Origin: Lachnospiraceae bacterium
GTDB taxonomy: Bacteria > Bacillota > Clostridia > Lachnospirales > Lachnospiraceae
Direction of reading: 5' to 3'
Length of the DNA stretch: 64,000 nucleotides
Assembly (NCBI GenBank): GCA_029063085.1
Contig: JAIDOW010000071.1
Coordinates: forward strand, 46,116 to 110,115
Below are positions 17,921 through 26,426 of this stretch, piece by piece (positions within the stretch are counted from its first letter, which is position 1; each line of letters opens with the position of its first letter). The position numbers and the translations under genes were made by a program. The notes under the pieces are model-generated. The model saw only the letters and a program-made list of their open reading frames with translations. It was not told where the DNA came from and made no database searches.

Positions 17921-18247
17921 TTAAACTTCTTTCTTCTTTTTAATCTTCCGCTCCGGCAGCTCTGTATACATTGCATCCACCATCTCCTGCAATAACTGTT
18001 TATTGTCTATAATGGTAACCGGCAGCATCGGTTTTGCACCTTCATATGGTGATTCCGGTTCGCTGTCCGGCATATACCTCCTGCCGGCCTTCGTATCCTT
18101 TATCATAAATCCGTTTTCATAAATCCCACCAAAAATCCGCTCCCGGTAATAGAAAATATAACCTCCCATCATCGGAATATTGCGGATTTCTCCCAATTCC
18201 GATAATTGTTCCATAATATATGCTGCAAGTTCCTTGTTATCTGCCAT
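17921..18247 (-). CDS. TfoX N-terminal domain protein
   Basis: A 108-aa protein of the TfoX_N family: LSELGEIRNIPMMGGYIFYYRERIFGGIYENGFMIKDT covers the characteristic MMGG/F-G-x-x-x core. It lacks the C-terminal TfoX domain, as do most short Firmicute members. The domain is of unclear function outside competence regulation. The C-terminus is Lys-rich (ERKIKKKKEV). It is 13 bp downstream of the DUF3795 gene in the same direction, suggesting cotranscription. Confidence 0.8.
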   Translation of the reverse strand: MADNKELAAYIMEQLSELGEIRNIPMMGGYIFYYRERIFGGIYENGFMIKDTKAGRRYMPDSEPESPYEGAKPMLPVTIIDNKQLLQEMVDAMYTELPERKIKKKKEV

Positions 18248-18260
18248 CGTACTCCTCCTG

Positions 18261-18542
18261 TCATATTTCTTTTAATGCCTTCATCCTATTTTGAACATTT
18301 TCTTCAAATTCTTCATCCGTAAATCGAGGATCTCTGGTTTCTTTCCATATGGAACACGGAATCTCCTGACACTTCCCACAATTATTCATCCCTTTTTGGT
18401 TTACAACACAATCATAAATTGGACATGCTTTTCCATCCGGAGCATGAAAGACCTCCCCTTTGCATTCATTACAGCCTTTGCAAAGATTTCCATAGCATCC
18501 ACATTTACTGCAATCCGTTCCGCAACAGCTTAATCCATTCAT
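18261..18542 (-). CDS. DUF3795 cysteine-rich protein
   Basis: About 93 aa with many cysteines: GLSCCGTDCSKCGCYGNLCKGCNECKG, then CPIYDCVVNQKGMNNCGKCQEIPC. This matches DUF3795, whose members probably bind metal or an Fe-S cluster; function is unknown. I prefer ATG 18542 (AAGGATGG upstream, homologous N-terminus) to the track start at 18581. It leads a short operon with the TfoX_N gene. A GGTGACATATG repeat lies directly in its 5' region. Confidence 0.75.
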   Translation of the reverse strand: MNGLSCCGTDCSKCGCYGNLCKGCNECKGEVFHAPDGKACPIYDCVVNQKGMNNCGKCQEIPCSIWKETRDPRFTDEEFEENVQNRMKALKEI

Positions 18543-18578
18543 TTGTATATGCCATCCTTTCGTTTTTTCTATATTTAT

Positions 18579-18718
18579 CATATGTCACCAATTTTCGGAG
18601 AAAACTTCGTTTGCTGCGATAGTCGCCAAATGTATATACAAGTATCTACGCTTGACCCATTATCCGCACAAATGATGACCTGCTTGTTCATCAGCACAAT
18701 TCATTATATCAAAATGTC
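18579..18718 (-). repeat. GGTGACATATG repeat sub-family, copy B (long form)
   Basis: Same ends as copy A, but the middle holds about 70 bp: GGGTCAAGCGTAGATACTTGTATATACATTTGGCGACTATCGCAGCAAACGAAG. That middle block recurs in the repeat before the DUF4230 gene at 41.5 kb and, diverged, at 19.7 kb. It therefore links the two repeat sub-families. Confidence 0.75.
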
Positions 18719-19617
18719 AGATCTGATATTGTAAAAAAACGACTTGTTTCACATATTTCGTTTTGGGGCAGACTGTTGCCATGTTTGAACGCATATTCCC
18801 TTGCCTCCTTTATGTTCATAGTGTGAAACCTTTTAAAATCATGGAGAAGATGTGCCTGGTCTGTATATCCGTACTGATGTACCGCATCTAAGACCTGAAA
18901 CTCTGGCTGAAACAAAATGTCATTCCATAAATACTGATACCTGACTAAAGAAGCCAGACGTTTCGGAGAAATCCCAATGTTTCCCTGAAACAGCCGTTCC
19001 AGATGCCTGCTGCTCGTATGAATATCCTTTGCCAGCTGTCCAATTTCTACATTTCCTTTTCGTTTCAACATTTCAAAAACCGCATCAGTTAAAACCGTAT
19101 TCCTTCTCTCTGGATGAATATGTTTCATCAGGTATTCTTCCGCCAGCCGGATCCTGCTTTCCATATCGGTAATATCAAACAAACATGGAGATATCACCCT
19201 TTGTAGCTTGGAAAAATGATGCCCCACCTCAAAAAAAGCATTTCTCGTGTTCGACATGGATTCTTCCGAAAAAAGAACAGCACACCATGCAAAAAAACGG
19301 ATTGCAAATATGGACACCACTTTCTCCTCATCATTAGCATCATATGTCGTAAATGTCCTGTCATCAATTCCACAGAACCCTCCGTCAATCCGGTTATTAG
19401 TAAAATCTACCGTAAAAATAATATCTACGCAGGTGTCCGGCGTCACAATCCCCCTCGTTGGTATATCTGTTTTCCTATGCCTGTATGGCTCTTTTGTTCC
19501 CCAGAAACATTTTATATACGGTTTTAACGCTTCACATGGTGCAAATTCCATATAGGATTCATTATGTGCAAAAGGCGTAGCGGTAATTGGATGATAAAAA
19601 ACTCTCATTTCCGACAT
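18709..19617 (-). CDS. AraC-family transcriptional regulator with DUF6597-like N-terminus
   Basis: A 302-aa regulator. The N-terminal domain (MEFAPCEALKPYIKCFWG ... IVTPDTCVDIIFTVDF) is like the DUF6597 sensing domain found before AraC HTH domains. The C-terminal part (about 190-285) has the two helix-turn-helices (NVEIGQLAKDIHTSSRHLERLFQGNIGISPKRLASLVRYQ and DAVHQYGYTDQAHLLHDFKRFH). Target genes are unknown. Upstream DNA carries a diverged piece of the dispersed repeat family. Its 3' end runs into the repeat at 18.7 kb. Confidence 0.85.
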   Translation of the reverse strand: MSEMRVFYHPITATPFAHNESYMEFAPCEALKPYIKCFWGTKEPYRHRKTDIPTRGIVTPDTCVDIIFTVDFTNNRIDGGFCGIDDRTFTTYDANDEEKVVSIFAIRFFAWCAVLFSEESMSNTRNAFFEVGHHFSKLQRVISPCLFDITDMESRIRLAEEYLMKHIHPERRNTVLTDAVFEMLKRKGNVEIGQLAKDIHTSSRHLERLFQGNIGISPKRLASLVRYQYLWNDILFQPEFQVLDAVHQYGYTDQAHLLHDFKRFHTMNIKEAREYAFKHGNSLPQNEICETSRFFTISDLTF

Positions 19618-19682
19618 CTCCCATCTAACGTAGTAATTTTTATATAAAACTGTCTGTCTTCATACCATGACAACACTTACAA

Positions 19683-19771
19683 TCGTTCCAAATCTGATTT
19701 CCAAAGTCAACAACCCTGCGGCAGTCGCCAAATGTGCATGCAAACGCGCACACTTGGCTCGTCCTCGCGGG
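19683..19771 (-). repeat. Diverged member of the dispersed repeat family
   Basis: Minus strand GAGCCAAGTGTGCGCGTTTGCATGCACATTTGGCGACTGCCGCAGGGTTG...AGATTTGGAACGA aligns with the middle block of copy B and with the 41.5-kb copy, but is more GC-rich. It lies in the 5' region of the AraC gene. Confidence 0.45.
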
Positions 19772-19899
19772 AATCAATATTTTCTGGTATTGATACTATA
19801 TTCGTGTTATGATGGCTATAATATAGTTATAGTAATTTTACAATAATTTCAGATATCAGACAACTTATCCATGATTACCGAAAGAGAGGGATAGAATAA

Positions 19900-20967
19900 A
19901 TGAAACAGAAACATAATGATTACATTGCCATTCCGGCATTTTTAAAGGTAGAAAACGGTGCACTTGACAGAATTGGCACTTATTTAAAAGATAGTGACAT
20001 TCAAAAGGTTGTTATTTTCTTCGGAAACGGATTAATTGATATGTTCGGAAGTACCGTTATGGAATCCCTGCTGCATGCAGACATTGAAGTTTTGGAATAT
20101 CAGGAGTTAGACTCGGTTTGCTTAGAAGATATCACAGCCCTTGCTTTCAGTCTTCCGAGTAAAACACAGGCGGTGATCGGTCTCGGCGGCGGCAAAGTCA
20201 TTGATGCCGCAAAATACAGCGGATTTTTACGCAAGCTTCCTTTTATCAGTGTGCCCACTTCCGCTTCCAGCGACGGATTCTCCAGTGCCAGTGCATCCAT
20301 TCTGATCGATGGCAGGCGAAATTCCGTTCCTGCCAGAATGCCCTATGGCATCATCGTGGATACTGCGGTAATCAAAAGTGCACCAAAACACTTTCTGTAT
20401 TCCGGTATCGGGGACATGGTATCAAAAATCACCGCACTATACGACTGGCAGTATGAAGAGGATAACGGTTATGCGGAAGTAAATGATTTCGCCATGATGA
20501 TTGCAAAAAAAGCAGTCAACAGCTTCGTCAGGACTCCTTTTTCCGATATCCGGGATGATTTATTTTTAAAAGAATTACTGGATTCTCTGGCCATGAGTGG
20601 CGTTGCAAACGAAATTGCAGGAAACAGTGCTCCTACCAGCGGCAGTGAACATTTAATTTCCCATGCCTTGGATAAAATACTGGAAGTTCCCCAGCTTCAC
20701 GGCATTCAGGTAGGCATTGCAACATATCTGATGAGCGTCGTGCAAAACCACCGCTTTAAACGGGTGCATACCATTTTTACGGATACCGGATTTTTCGATT
20801 ATGTGGAAACTCTGGCATTGGATGTAAAAGATTATGAAAATGCCATTGACCTTGCCCCTTCCATCAAACCATTCCGACATACTTATATCCACGAGGAAAC
20901 ATACAGGCAACAGGCAAAAGAACTGCTTTATCACGATAGCACTTTAAAACAACTCTTCCATGTCTGA
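19900..20967 (+). CDS. egsA: sn-glycerol-1-phosphate dehydrogenase-like protein (EgsA/AraM family)
   Basis: A 355-aa iron-type dehydrogenase-fold enzyme. It has the NAD-binding glycine motif (VIGLGGGKVIDAAKY), the metal-site region SASSDGFSSASASI and the family signature PTSGSEHLISHALD, ending with a metal-ligand His (LHGIQVGIAT). Members reduce dihydroxyacetone phosphate to sn-glycerol-1-phosphate, the stereoisomer of archaeal lipids. In Firmicutes the AraM/EgsA role is less clear. The gene stands alone with its own leader. A related polyol dehydrogenase activity cannot be excluded. Confidence 0.8.
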   Translation: MKQKHNDYIAIPAFLKVENGALDRIGTYLKDSDIQKVVIFFGNGLIDMFGSTVMESLLHADIEVLEYQELDSVCLEDITALAFSLPSKTQAVIGLGGGKVIDAAKYSGFLRKLPFISVPTSASSDGFSSASASILIDGRRNSVPARMPYGIIVDTAVIKSAPKHFLYSGIGDMVSKITALYDWQYEEDNGYAEVNDFAMMIAKKAVNSFVRTPFSDIRDDLFLKELLDSLAMSGVANEIAGNSAPTSGSEHLISHALDKILEVPQLHGIQVGIATYLMSVVQNHRFKRVHTIFTDTGFFDYVETLALDVKDYENAIDLAPSIKPFRHTYIHEETYRQQAKELLYHDSTLKQLFHV

Positions 20968-21011
20968 AAAACCAGCCTTTCGTAAGCAGCAGAGATATCA
21001 ACACCGTTATC

Positions 21012-21662
21012 TTAAAATCCATATAGCAGCTTTGCCATGCCTAATTCATTATAGAAGAAAAACCGGCATAAAAACATAACTGCTATATAGATAACCGCTT
21101 CATATTTGCAATACTCTACTGGCATTATATCCTTTTTGGTTATAGAAACATATAACCGGAATATTAAAAATCCCAGTATCGCTCCAGCAGTGTTTGCAAT
21201 CAAATCATCAATATCTGTACTCCTGATATTTAAGAGCTGACTGATCTCTACCAGCAGGGATAATGATATTCCTGCAATCAAAACAGATTTTATTTTGTTT
21301 AACTTTGACCAGATTAATGGCAGTAAAAATCCAAGCGGCATAAACAGCACTATATTGAGCCAATAATATAGTACATAGTTATAATATTCCACATATTCAT
21401 TTTTAATATCGGAAAACGGAATCAAATTTAACCTGTCTGGATGAAACTCCATCCCATACTGTTTAATGTGAAATATCGTGCCCGCACCCGTAACATAAAA
21501 AACACCAAACAGATACACTGCAAAAACAGCCAGCAATAATATATGTCCACCTGTTTTTTTCATATTTCTTCTCTTATACATCAGACCATATATCACTATC
21601 ATTATCGCTGCCGGTATCATAATTACCAAAAATTCATATCCTGTCATTATCAAATCTTCCAT
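21012..21662 (-). CDS. VanZ family membrane protein
   Basis: A 216-aa protein with five or six membrane helices and VanZ signatures (NLIPFSDI, NIVLFMPLGFLLPLIW, ISLLVEISQLLNIRSTDIDDLIANTAGAILGF). VanZ proteins affect teicoplanin or lipoglycopeptide susceptibility by an unknown mechanism. Start 21662 is set by GGAGG 7 nt upstream. It is divergent from the dlt-like operon and shares the intergenic region, so coordinated expression with envelope modification is possible. Confidence 0.85.
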   Translation of the reverse strand: MEDLIMTGYEFLVIMIPAAIMIVIYGLMYKRRNMKKTGGHILLLAVFAVYLFGVFYVTGAGTIFHIKQYGMEFHPDRLNLIPFSDIKNEYVEYYNYVLYYWLNIVLFMPLGFLLPLIWSKLNKIKSVLIAGISLSLLVEISQLLNIRSTDIDDLIANTAGAILGFLIFRLYVSITKKDIMPVEYCKYEAVIYIAVMFLCRFFFYNELGMAKLLYGF

Positions 21663-21757
21663 AAGTAAACCTCCACTTCTCACTGTCATAACAGACATTA
21701 TAACATAACCCATCTCACTGTTTTTTTATTATTTATGAAAAAATCCTTACAAAAAAT

Positions 21758-21816
21758 CTTTAAAAACTTAAGGAATCTTAAGAATTTTTCTATTGATATT
21801 GAAAAGAAACTATGAT
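21758..21816 (+). promoter_or_regulatory. dlt-like operon promoter with response-regulator repeats
   Basis: CTTTAA, CTTAAG and CTTAAG start at 21758, 21767 and 21777. The last C is 34 nt before TATGAT (21811-21816). There is no good -35 box (TTCTAT at 17 bp), as expected for an activator-dependent promoter. Motif and spacing match the bceAB-type promoter at 13.6 kb. Confidence 0.6.
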
Positions 21817-21906
21817 AACTTGAGTTTTGTGAAATTTATGTGTAATTATAATTTTAAAAGAGGAACAGCGACAGAAGTCTGCTTTGTTCCATAGATGGAG
21901 GCAGAT

Positions 21907-23442
21907 ATGAATAACGTTTTAGAATATCTTGAGGCAAGTGCGGCGGCCTTTCCTGATAAAATCGCTGCAAGAGATGACAAAATCTCATGTACCTACAAGG
22001 AACTGCTCTCCGATGCAAGGCGAATCGGCACAATGCTTACGACGAAAACAGATATCAGAAAACCGATCGCTGTTTTTATGGATAAGAGTGTTGCCACACT
22101 AAAATACTTTATGGGTATCCTTTATGCCGGATGCTTTTACGTACTGGTAGACCCTTCTTTTCCAACAGCGAGAATCCGACAGATTCTTGATGTATTAGAA
22201 TCCGATATCGTGATAACGGAGCATTCTAATGAGGAAAAGCTTAAAAGTACCGGATACGACAAAGAAATAATATATTTCGAGAAACCATTAAAGGATACAT
22301 CCATACAGGAATCCAACGAACAGCTTATGGCTGTGCGGCAAAGACTGACAGATACGGACCCTGTTTATTGTAATTTCACATCCGGTTCTACCGGCGTTCC
22401 AAAAGGTGTTTTAATATGCCACCGCTCTGTCATCGATTTTATTGAACAGTTTACAAAAACATTTGACATTACCAGTGAGGATATAATCGGCAACCAGGCT
22501 CCATTTGATTTTGATGTATCCGTAAAGGATATATACAGTACACTGAAAACAGGAGCGACTTTAGTTATTATTCCAAGGTCTTATTTTATGTTTCCTAATG
22601 CAGTAGTTGATATGTTAGATGATAATGAAGTGACCACTTTGATATGGGCAGTATCGGCTCTTTGCCTGTTAAACCGTCTCCACGGACTAAAGCATAAGGT
22701 TCCGTCCAATATTAATAAGATTTTATTCAGTGGAGAAATGATGCCAATCAAACAGTTGAATGTATGGCGTTCCTATTATCCTAATGCCATGTTTGTCAAT
22801 CTGTACGGACCGACCGAAATCACCTGCAACTGCACATATTATATACTGGATAAAGACTTTTCAGAGGACGACAGGCTTCCGATGGGACAGGCATTTGCAA
22901 ACGAACGGGTTTTTTTACTGGATGATACTGATAACGAGATTTTGGCAGGACAAATAGAAAACTCCGGTGAGGTATGCGTAGCCGGCACTTGCCTTGCCCT
23001 TGGTTATTATAATAACCCTGACGCATCCAAAAAAGCATTTACCCCTAATCCATTACAATCCAAATGGTCTGAAACCATATACAGGACCGGCGACCTTGCA
23101 TATTACGGTGCTGACGGGCTGCTTTACTTTGCCGGAAGAAAGGATTTTCAGATCAAGCATATGGGACACCGCATTGAACTGGAAGAAATTGAGAGTGTAC
23201 TTGGGAGTGTCAGTACGGTTGAACATGCCTGCTGCTTCTTTGACGAGAAAAAAAGCAAAATAGTAGCTTTCTATGTAGGGACGGCTGATAAAAAGGAAAT
23301 ACTGGATGAGATGAGAAAAAAGGTTCCTGAATACATGCTGCCCAACGTTCTCCGCCCTCTGGAATCGCTGCCTCTTACCAAAAACGGCAAAACAGACAGA
23401 AAACTTCTGAAAGAAATATATGAAAACCAAAAGAAAGGTTGA
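21907..23442 (+). CDS. dltA: DltA-like amino acid adenylation enzyme
   Basis: A 511-aa stand-alone ANL adenylation enzyme that activates an amino acid with ATP and loads it on the carrier protein three genes on. Core motifs: FTSGSTGVPKGVLI, NQAPFDFDVSVKDIY, NLYGPTEITCN, YRTGDLAYYGADGLLYFAGRKDFQIKHMGHRIELEEIE and KNGKTDRK with the catalytic Lys. The overall pattern is DltA. However, the segment I recall as FCGEVLP in D-Ala-specific DltA, whose Cys shapes the pocket, reads FSGEMMP here. ATG 21907 follows GGAGG; the track start is 4 codons upstream. Confidence 0.85.
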   Translation: MNNVLEYLEASAAAFPDKIAARDDKISCTYKELLSDARRIGTMLTTKTDIRKPIAVFMDKSVATLKYFMGILYAGCFYVLVDPSFPTARIRQILDVLESDIVITEHSNEEKLKSTGYDKEIIYFEKPLKDTSIQESNEQLMAVRQRLTDTDPVYCNFTSGSTGVPKGVLICHRSVIDFIEQFTKTFDITSEDIIGNQAPFDFDVSVKDIYSTLKTGATLVIIPRSYFMFPNAVVDMLDDNEVTTLIWAVSALCLLNRLHGLKHKVPSNINKILFSGEMMPIKQLNVWRSYYPNAMFVNLYGPTEITCNCTYYILDKDFSEDDRLPMGQAFANERVFLLDDTDNEILAGQIENSGEVCVAGTCLALGYYNNPDASKKAFTPNPLQSKWSETIYRTGDLAYYGADGLLYFAGRKDFQIKHMGHRIELEEIESVLGSVSTVEHACCFFDEKKSKIVAFYVGTADKKEILDEMRKKVPEYMLPNVLRPLESLPLTKNGKTDRKLLKEIYENQKKG

Positions 23443-23455
23443 AAGAGTGGATTAT

Positions 23456-24688
23456 ATGCAGCAGGATATGTTTCGATCAATAGCTTCTGATTATGAAACA
23501 CCCACATATGTGTTTGATATGCGGGCACTGGCACAACGGGTTGATTTTATTAGAAAACTGCTTCCTAAAGAAACCAAGCTTTGCTTTGCCATGAAAGCAA
23601 ATCCATTTATGGCAGGTGTTCTCGCAGATATGGTGGACAGGCTGGAGGTCTGCTCCCCGGGCGAATATGAAATCTGCATCCGGGAACGGATCGATCCTGA
23701 AAAAATTGTAGTATCGGGTGTAAATAAAACCCTGGCATCCATGGAACGAATCCTATCTTATAGCCACGGTGCAGGCATCTATACGATTGAATCAGAGCTC
23801 CACTACCAGATATTAAAGCAGTGTGCCGGTAGAATAAACAAAAGGCTTAAAGTACTGTTACGGCTTTCCAGCGGCAACCAGTTTGGCATGGATGAGCCCA
23901 CATTAGAACGGGTACTTGCATCCATACAGACTGACAATATCGCAGATATAATCGGAATCCATTACTATGCAGGTACACAAAAGAAGATGTCAAAGCTGGA
24001 AAATGAACTACAACAGTTAGAGATTTATGGTGCAAAACTAAAGGAGAAGTATCACATCTCCGATATGGAGCTGGAATACGGTCCCGGACTGATGGTATCC
24101 TATTTTGAAGATGCCAGTCCATCGGAACTTACCGCATCCGATGCAAAAAAACAACTTGAAACCCTTAATAATCTTTTATCCGACATGCATGCTTACGGAA
24201 ATATTTCTATAGAACTGGGAAGATTCCTAACTTCGGACTGCGGATATTATATGACACAAATTATGGATATCAAACATACCGGTAAAGCCGGATTTATCAT
24301 TGTAGATGGCGGAATTCATCAAATTAACTATTTCGGACAGATGATGGGTATGAAAAAACCATATATACAGCTTGTAAAAGCAAACAGCCATGAATCAGAT
24401 ATATCGGAAAATGCCGGAAAATGGACAATATGCGGTTCCCTTTGTACAGTGAATGATGTACTTGTCCGCCAGATAGAACTGGATTCCTTTGAAACAGGAG
24501 ACTTTCTGGTGTTTGAGCGATGCGGTGCTTATGCCGTAACAGAGGGCATGGCATTATTCTTAAGCCGTGAGCTGCCACAGGTACTTTTAATTGACTTGGA
24601 TGGAAATATCCGTATTTTAAGAAAGAAAACGGAAATCAATATATTAAACAGTAAAATGGAGGAAAACGAATATGGAAAAACTAATTGA
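23456..24688 (+). CDS. PLP-dependent decarboxylase (BtrK/LysA-like, fold type III)
   Basis: A protein of about 410 aa with an alanine-racemase-type barrel and a C-terminal beta domain. Seen: ETPTYVFD start, PLP Lys47 in FAMKANPF, IGIHYYAGTQ, ELGRFL (the E-x-G-R of DAP/ornithine decarboxylases), GSLCTVNDVL with the decarboxylase Cys, and CGAYAVTEGM. The glycine loop reads EYGPGLMVSYF instead of GGGFG. Its closest remembered relative is BtrK of butirosin synthesis, which decarboxylates an amino acid held on a carrier protein. Sitting between adenylation enzyme and carrier protein, it may do the same. A racemase role is the alternative. ATG 23456 is chosen. Confidence 0.75.
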   Translation: MQQDMFRSIASDYETPTYVFDMRALAQRVDFIRKLLPKETKLCFAMKANPFMAGVLADMVDRLEVCSPGEYEICIRERIDPEKIVVSGVNKTLASMERILSYSHGAGIYTIESELHYQILKQCAGRINKRLKVLLRLSSGNQFGMDEPTLERVLASIQTDNIADIIGIHYYAGTQKKMSKLENELQQLEIYGAKLKEKYHISDMELEYGPGLMVSYFEDASPSELTASDAKKQLETLNNLLSDMHAYGNISIELGRFLTSDCGYYMTQIMDIKHTGKAGFIIVDGGIHQINYFGQMMGMKKPYIQLVKANSHESDISENAGKWTICGSLCTVNDVLVRQIELDSFETGDFLVFERCGAYAVTEGMALFLSRELPQVLLIDLDGNIRILRKKTEINILNSKMEENEYGKTN

Positions 24689-24902
24689 GATTTTGGAAGA
24701 GATTTTACCGGGAGAGGATGTGGAAAACTGTACTACACTTGTGGATGACCACATTCTGACTTCCTTTGATATCCTATCTCTCGTATCCGAGATTGAGGAT
24801 GCATTTGATGTGGAGGTATCTCCGGCAGAGCTGACACCCGAGAATTTCAATTCTGCCGCATCACTCTGGGAAATGATTGGCAGATTAAAGGAGGAGAATT
24901 AG
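24672..24902 (+). CDS. dltC: DltC-like acyl carrier protein
   Basis: A 76-aa acidic four-helix carrier protein. The phosphopantetheine Ser is in HILTSFDILSLV. The residue before it is Thr where Asp is usual. The end (IEDAFDVEVSPAELTPENFNSAASLWEMI) matches DltC-like carriers. It should receive the aminoacyl group from the DltA-like enzyme and pass it to the MBOAT protein. It overlaps the decarboxylase gene by 17 bp (ATGGAGG region), which shows tight coupling. Confidence 0.85.
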   Translation: MEKLIEILEEILPGEDVENCTTLVDDHILTSFDILSLVSEIEDAFDVEVSPAELTPENFNSAASLWEMIGRLKEEN

Positions 24903-24903
24903 A

Positions 24904-26394
24904 TTGGAGTATCATTTACTGACCTACAGTCTGTTGTTCCTGCCTATCGTTGCTATTTTATATCAGTTTACACCTGCCAGACTCCGCTGGATTGTTCTGC
25001 TTGCTGCTGACTATCTCTTTTTCTGGATGGTCAGCAAATGGCTGATCATTTTCCTGTTCATCGCAACACTTACCACATATGGAACAGGCAGGATTCTAAC
25101 TTACGTAACGGAACACTCCACCGTAAAAGGAAAACAACTGACCAAAAAGAAACGATGTGTTCTTGCACTGGGAATTGCAATCACTCTGGGTATGTTAATT
25201 GTATTCAAATATTTAAAAATATTTGGACTTTCCCTAATTGCACCCATTGGTATATCCTATTACACCCTTCAGACAATATCTTATATGACTGATGTATATC
25301 GCGGAACCATAAAAGCAGACACCAACTTCGCAAAAGTTGCTCTCTACCTAAGCTTCTTTCCACAGATCATGGAAGGTCCCATCAGCAGATATTCGCAAAC
25401 AGCAGATGCTCTCTTTGCAGGCAGAAGCATTGAATACTGCAATCTGACATATGGGTATCAGCGCATTCTATGGGGACTCTTTAAAAAAATGATGGTTGCA
25501 GACCGACTTGCACCTGTTATTTTTAAAATATTTGGAGACTATGAAAAATACGACGGTGCAGCCGTAGCTGTAGCCGTTATCTGCTATACGATTCAGCTCT
25601 ATACGGAATTTTCGGGCGGCATGGACATCATTTTAGGAAGCGGCGAAATATTTGGCATAACTCTTCCTGAAAATTTCCGCCAGCCGTTTTTTGCCAGCAG
25701 TGCTTCTGACTTCTGGCGCAGATGGCATATTACACTTGGAACATGGTTAAAAGATTATATCTTTTACCCTCTATCACTGGCAAAGCCTGTAAAGAATTTT
25801 GCAAAGAAAGTCAAAGCTTCCTGTGGCATCCGTGTCAGCAGGTTTGTGGCACCCACCATTGCCCTGTTCTTTGTATGGCTTTCAAACGGTATCTGGCATG
25901 GTGCAGGATGGACATATTTATTTTACGGTATGTACTATTTTGTACTGATATTTATAGAAAACATAACGGAAGAACCTATCGGAAAACTCATTACAAAATG
26001 GAATATCCATACAGAGAAACTGGGATGGCGGTTACTCACTGCTTTCAGACTCTTTATCATCATCAATGTGGGCGAGCTGTTTTTCCGTGCTCCAAGTGTT
26101 ACACAGGGCTTCGGCATGCTTGGAAGAATACTGACAAACTTCCACATTTCCATACTGAATGCAATGGATTTTGGACTAGATAACTATGATATCCTGCTTT
26201 CCATGGCTGGAATCTTCATTGTTCTCATGGTAGATATTATCCATGAAAAAGGGATTTCTATCCGTGATAAAATTGCTTCCTGCAGGCTGCCGGTACGCTG
26301 GGGATTCTGGTATGCAGTGATTTTCTTTATTATCATATTTGGGGCTTATGGTGCCGGTTATACCGTTGTAGATATGATTTATGCAGCTTATTAG
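24904..26394 (+). CDS. dltB: DltB-like MBOAT O-acyltransferase
   Basis: A 496-aa polytopic membrane protein of the MBOAT family, which moves the aminoacyl group across or to the outer face of the membrane. Signatures: MEGPISRYSQ, FWRRWHITLGTWLKDYIFYPL and SNGIWHGAGWTYLFYGMYY with the invariant His. Length is above the usual 390-420 of DltB, with extra C-terminal helices as in algI-type proteins. The start is TTG, 1 nt after the dltC stop, with GGAGGAG well placed. It probably works with the SGNH protein that follows. Confidence 0.85.
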   Translation: MEYHLLTYSLLFLPIVAILYQFTPARLRWIVLLAADYLFFWMVSKWLIIFLFIATLTTYGTGRILTYVTEHSTVKGKQLTKKKRCVLALGIAITLGMLIVFKYLKIFGLSLIAPIGISYYTLQTISYMTDVYRGTIKADTNFAKVALYLSFFPQIMEGPISRYSQTADALFAGRSIEYCNLTYGYQRILWGLFKKMMVADRLAPVIFKIFGDYEKYDGAAVAVAVICYTIQLYTEFSGGMDIILGSGEIFGITLPENFRQPFFASSASDFWRRWHITLGTWLKDYIFYPLSLAKPVKNFAKKVKASCGIRVSRFVAPTIALFFVWLSNGIWHGAGWTYLFYGMYYFVLIFIENITEEPIGKLITKWNIHTEKLGWRLLTAFRLFIIINVGELFFRAPSVTQGFGMLGRILTNFHISILNAMDFGLDNYDILLSMAGIFIVLMVDIIHEKGISIRDKIASCRLPVRWGFWYAVIFFIIIFGAYGAGYTVVDMIYAAY

Positions 26395-26426
26395 GAGCGT
26401 TAAAAGGGATATGGAGGAACAGGAAA

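Noticed and set aside
23456-24688. Calling the dlt-linked PLP enzyme lysA
   Set aside because: It lacks the GGG loop of diaminopimelate decarboxylase and its context is a carrier-protein pathway, so the lysA name would mislead.
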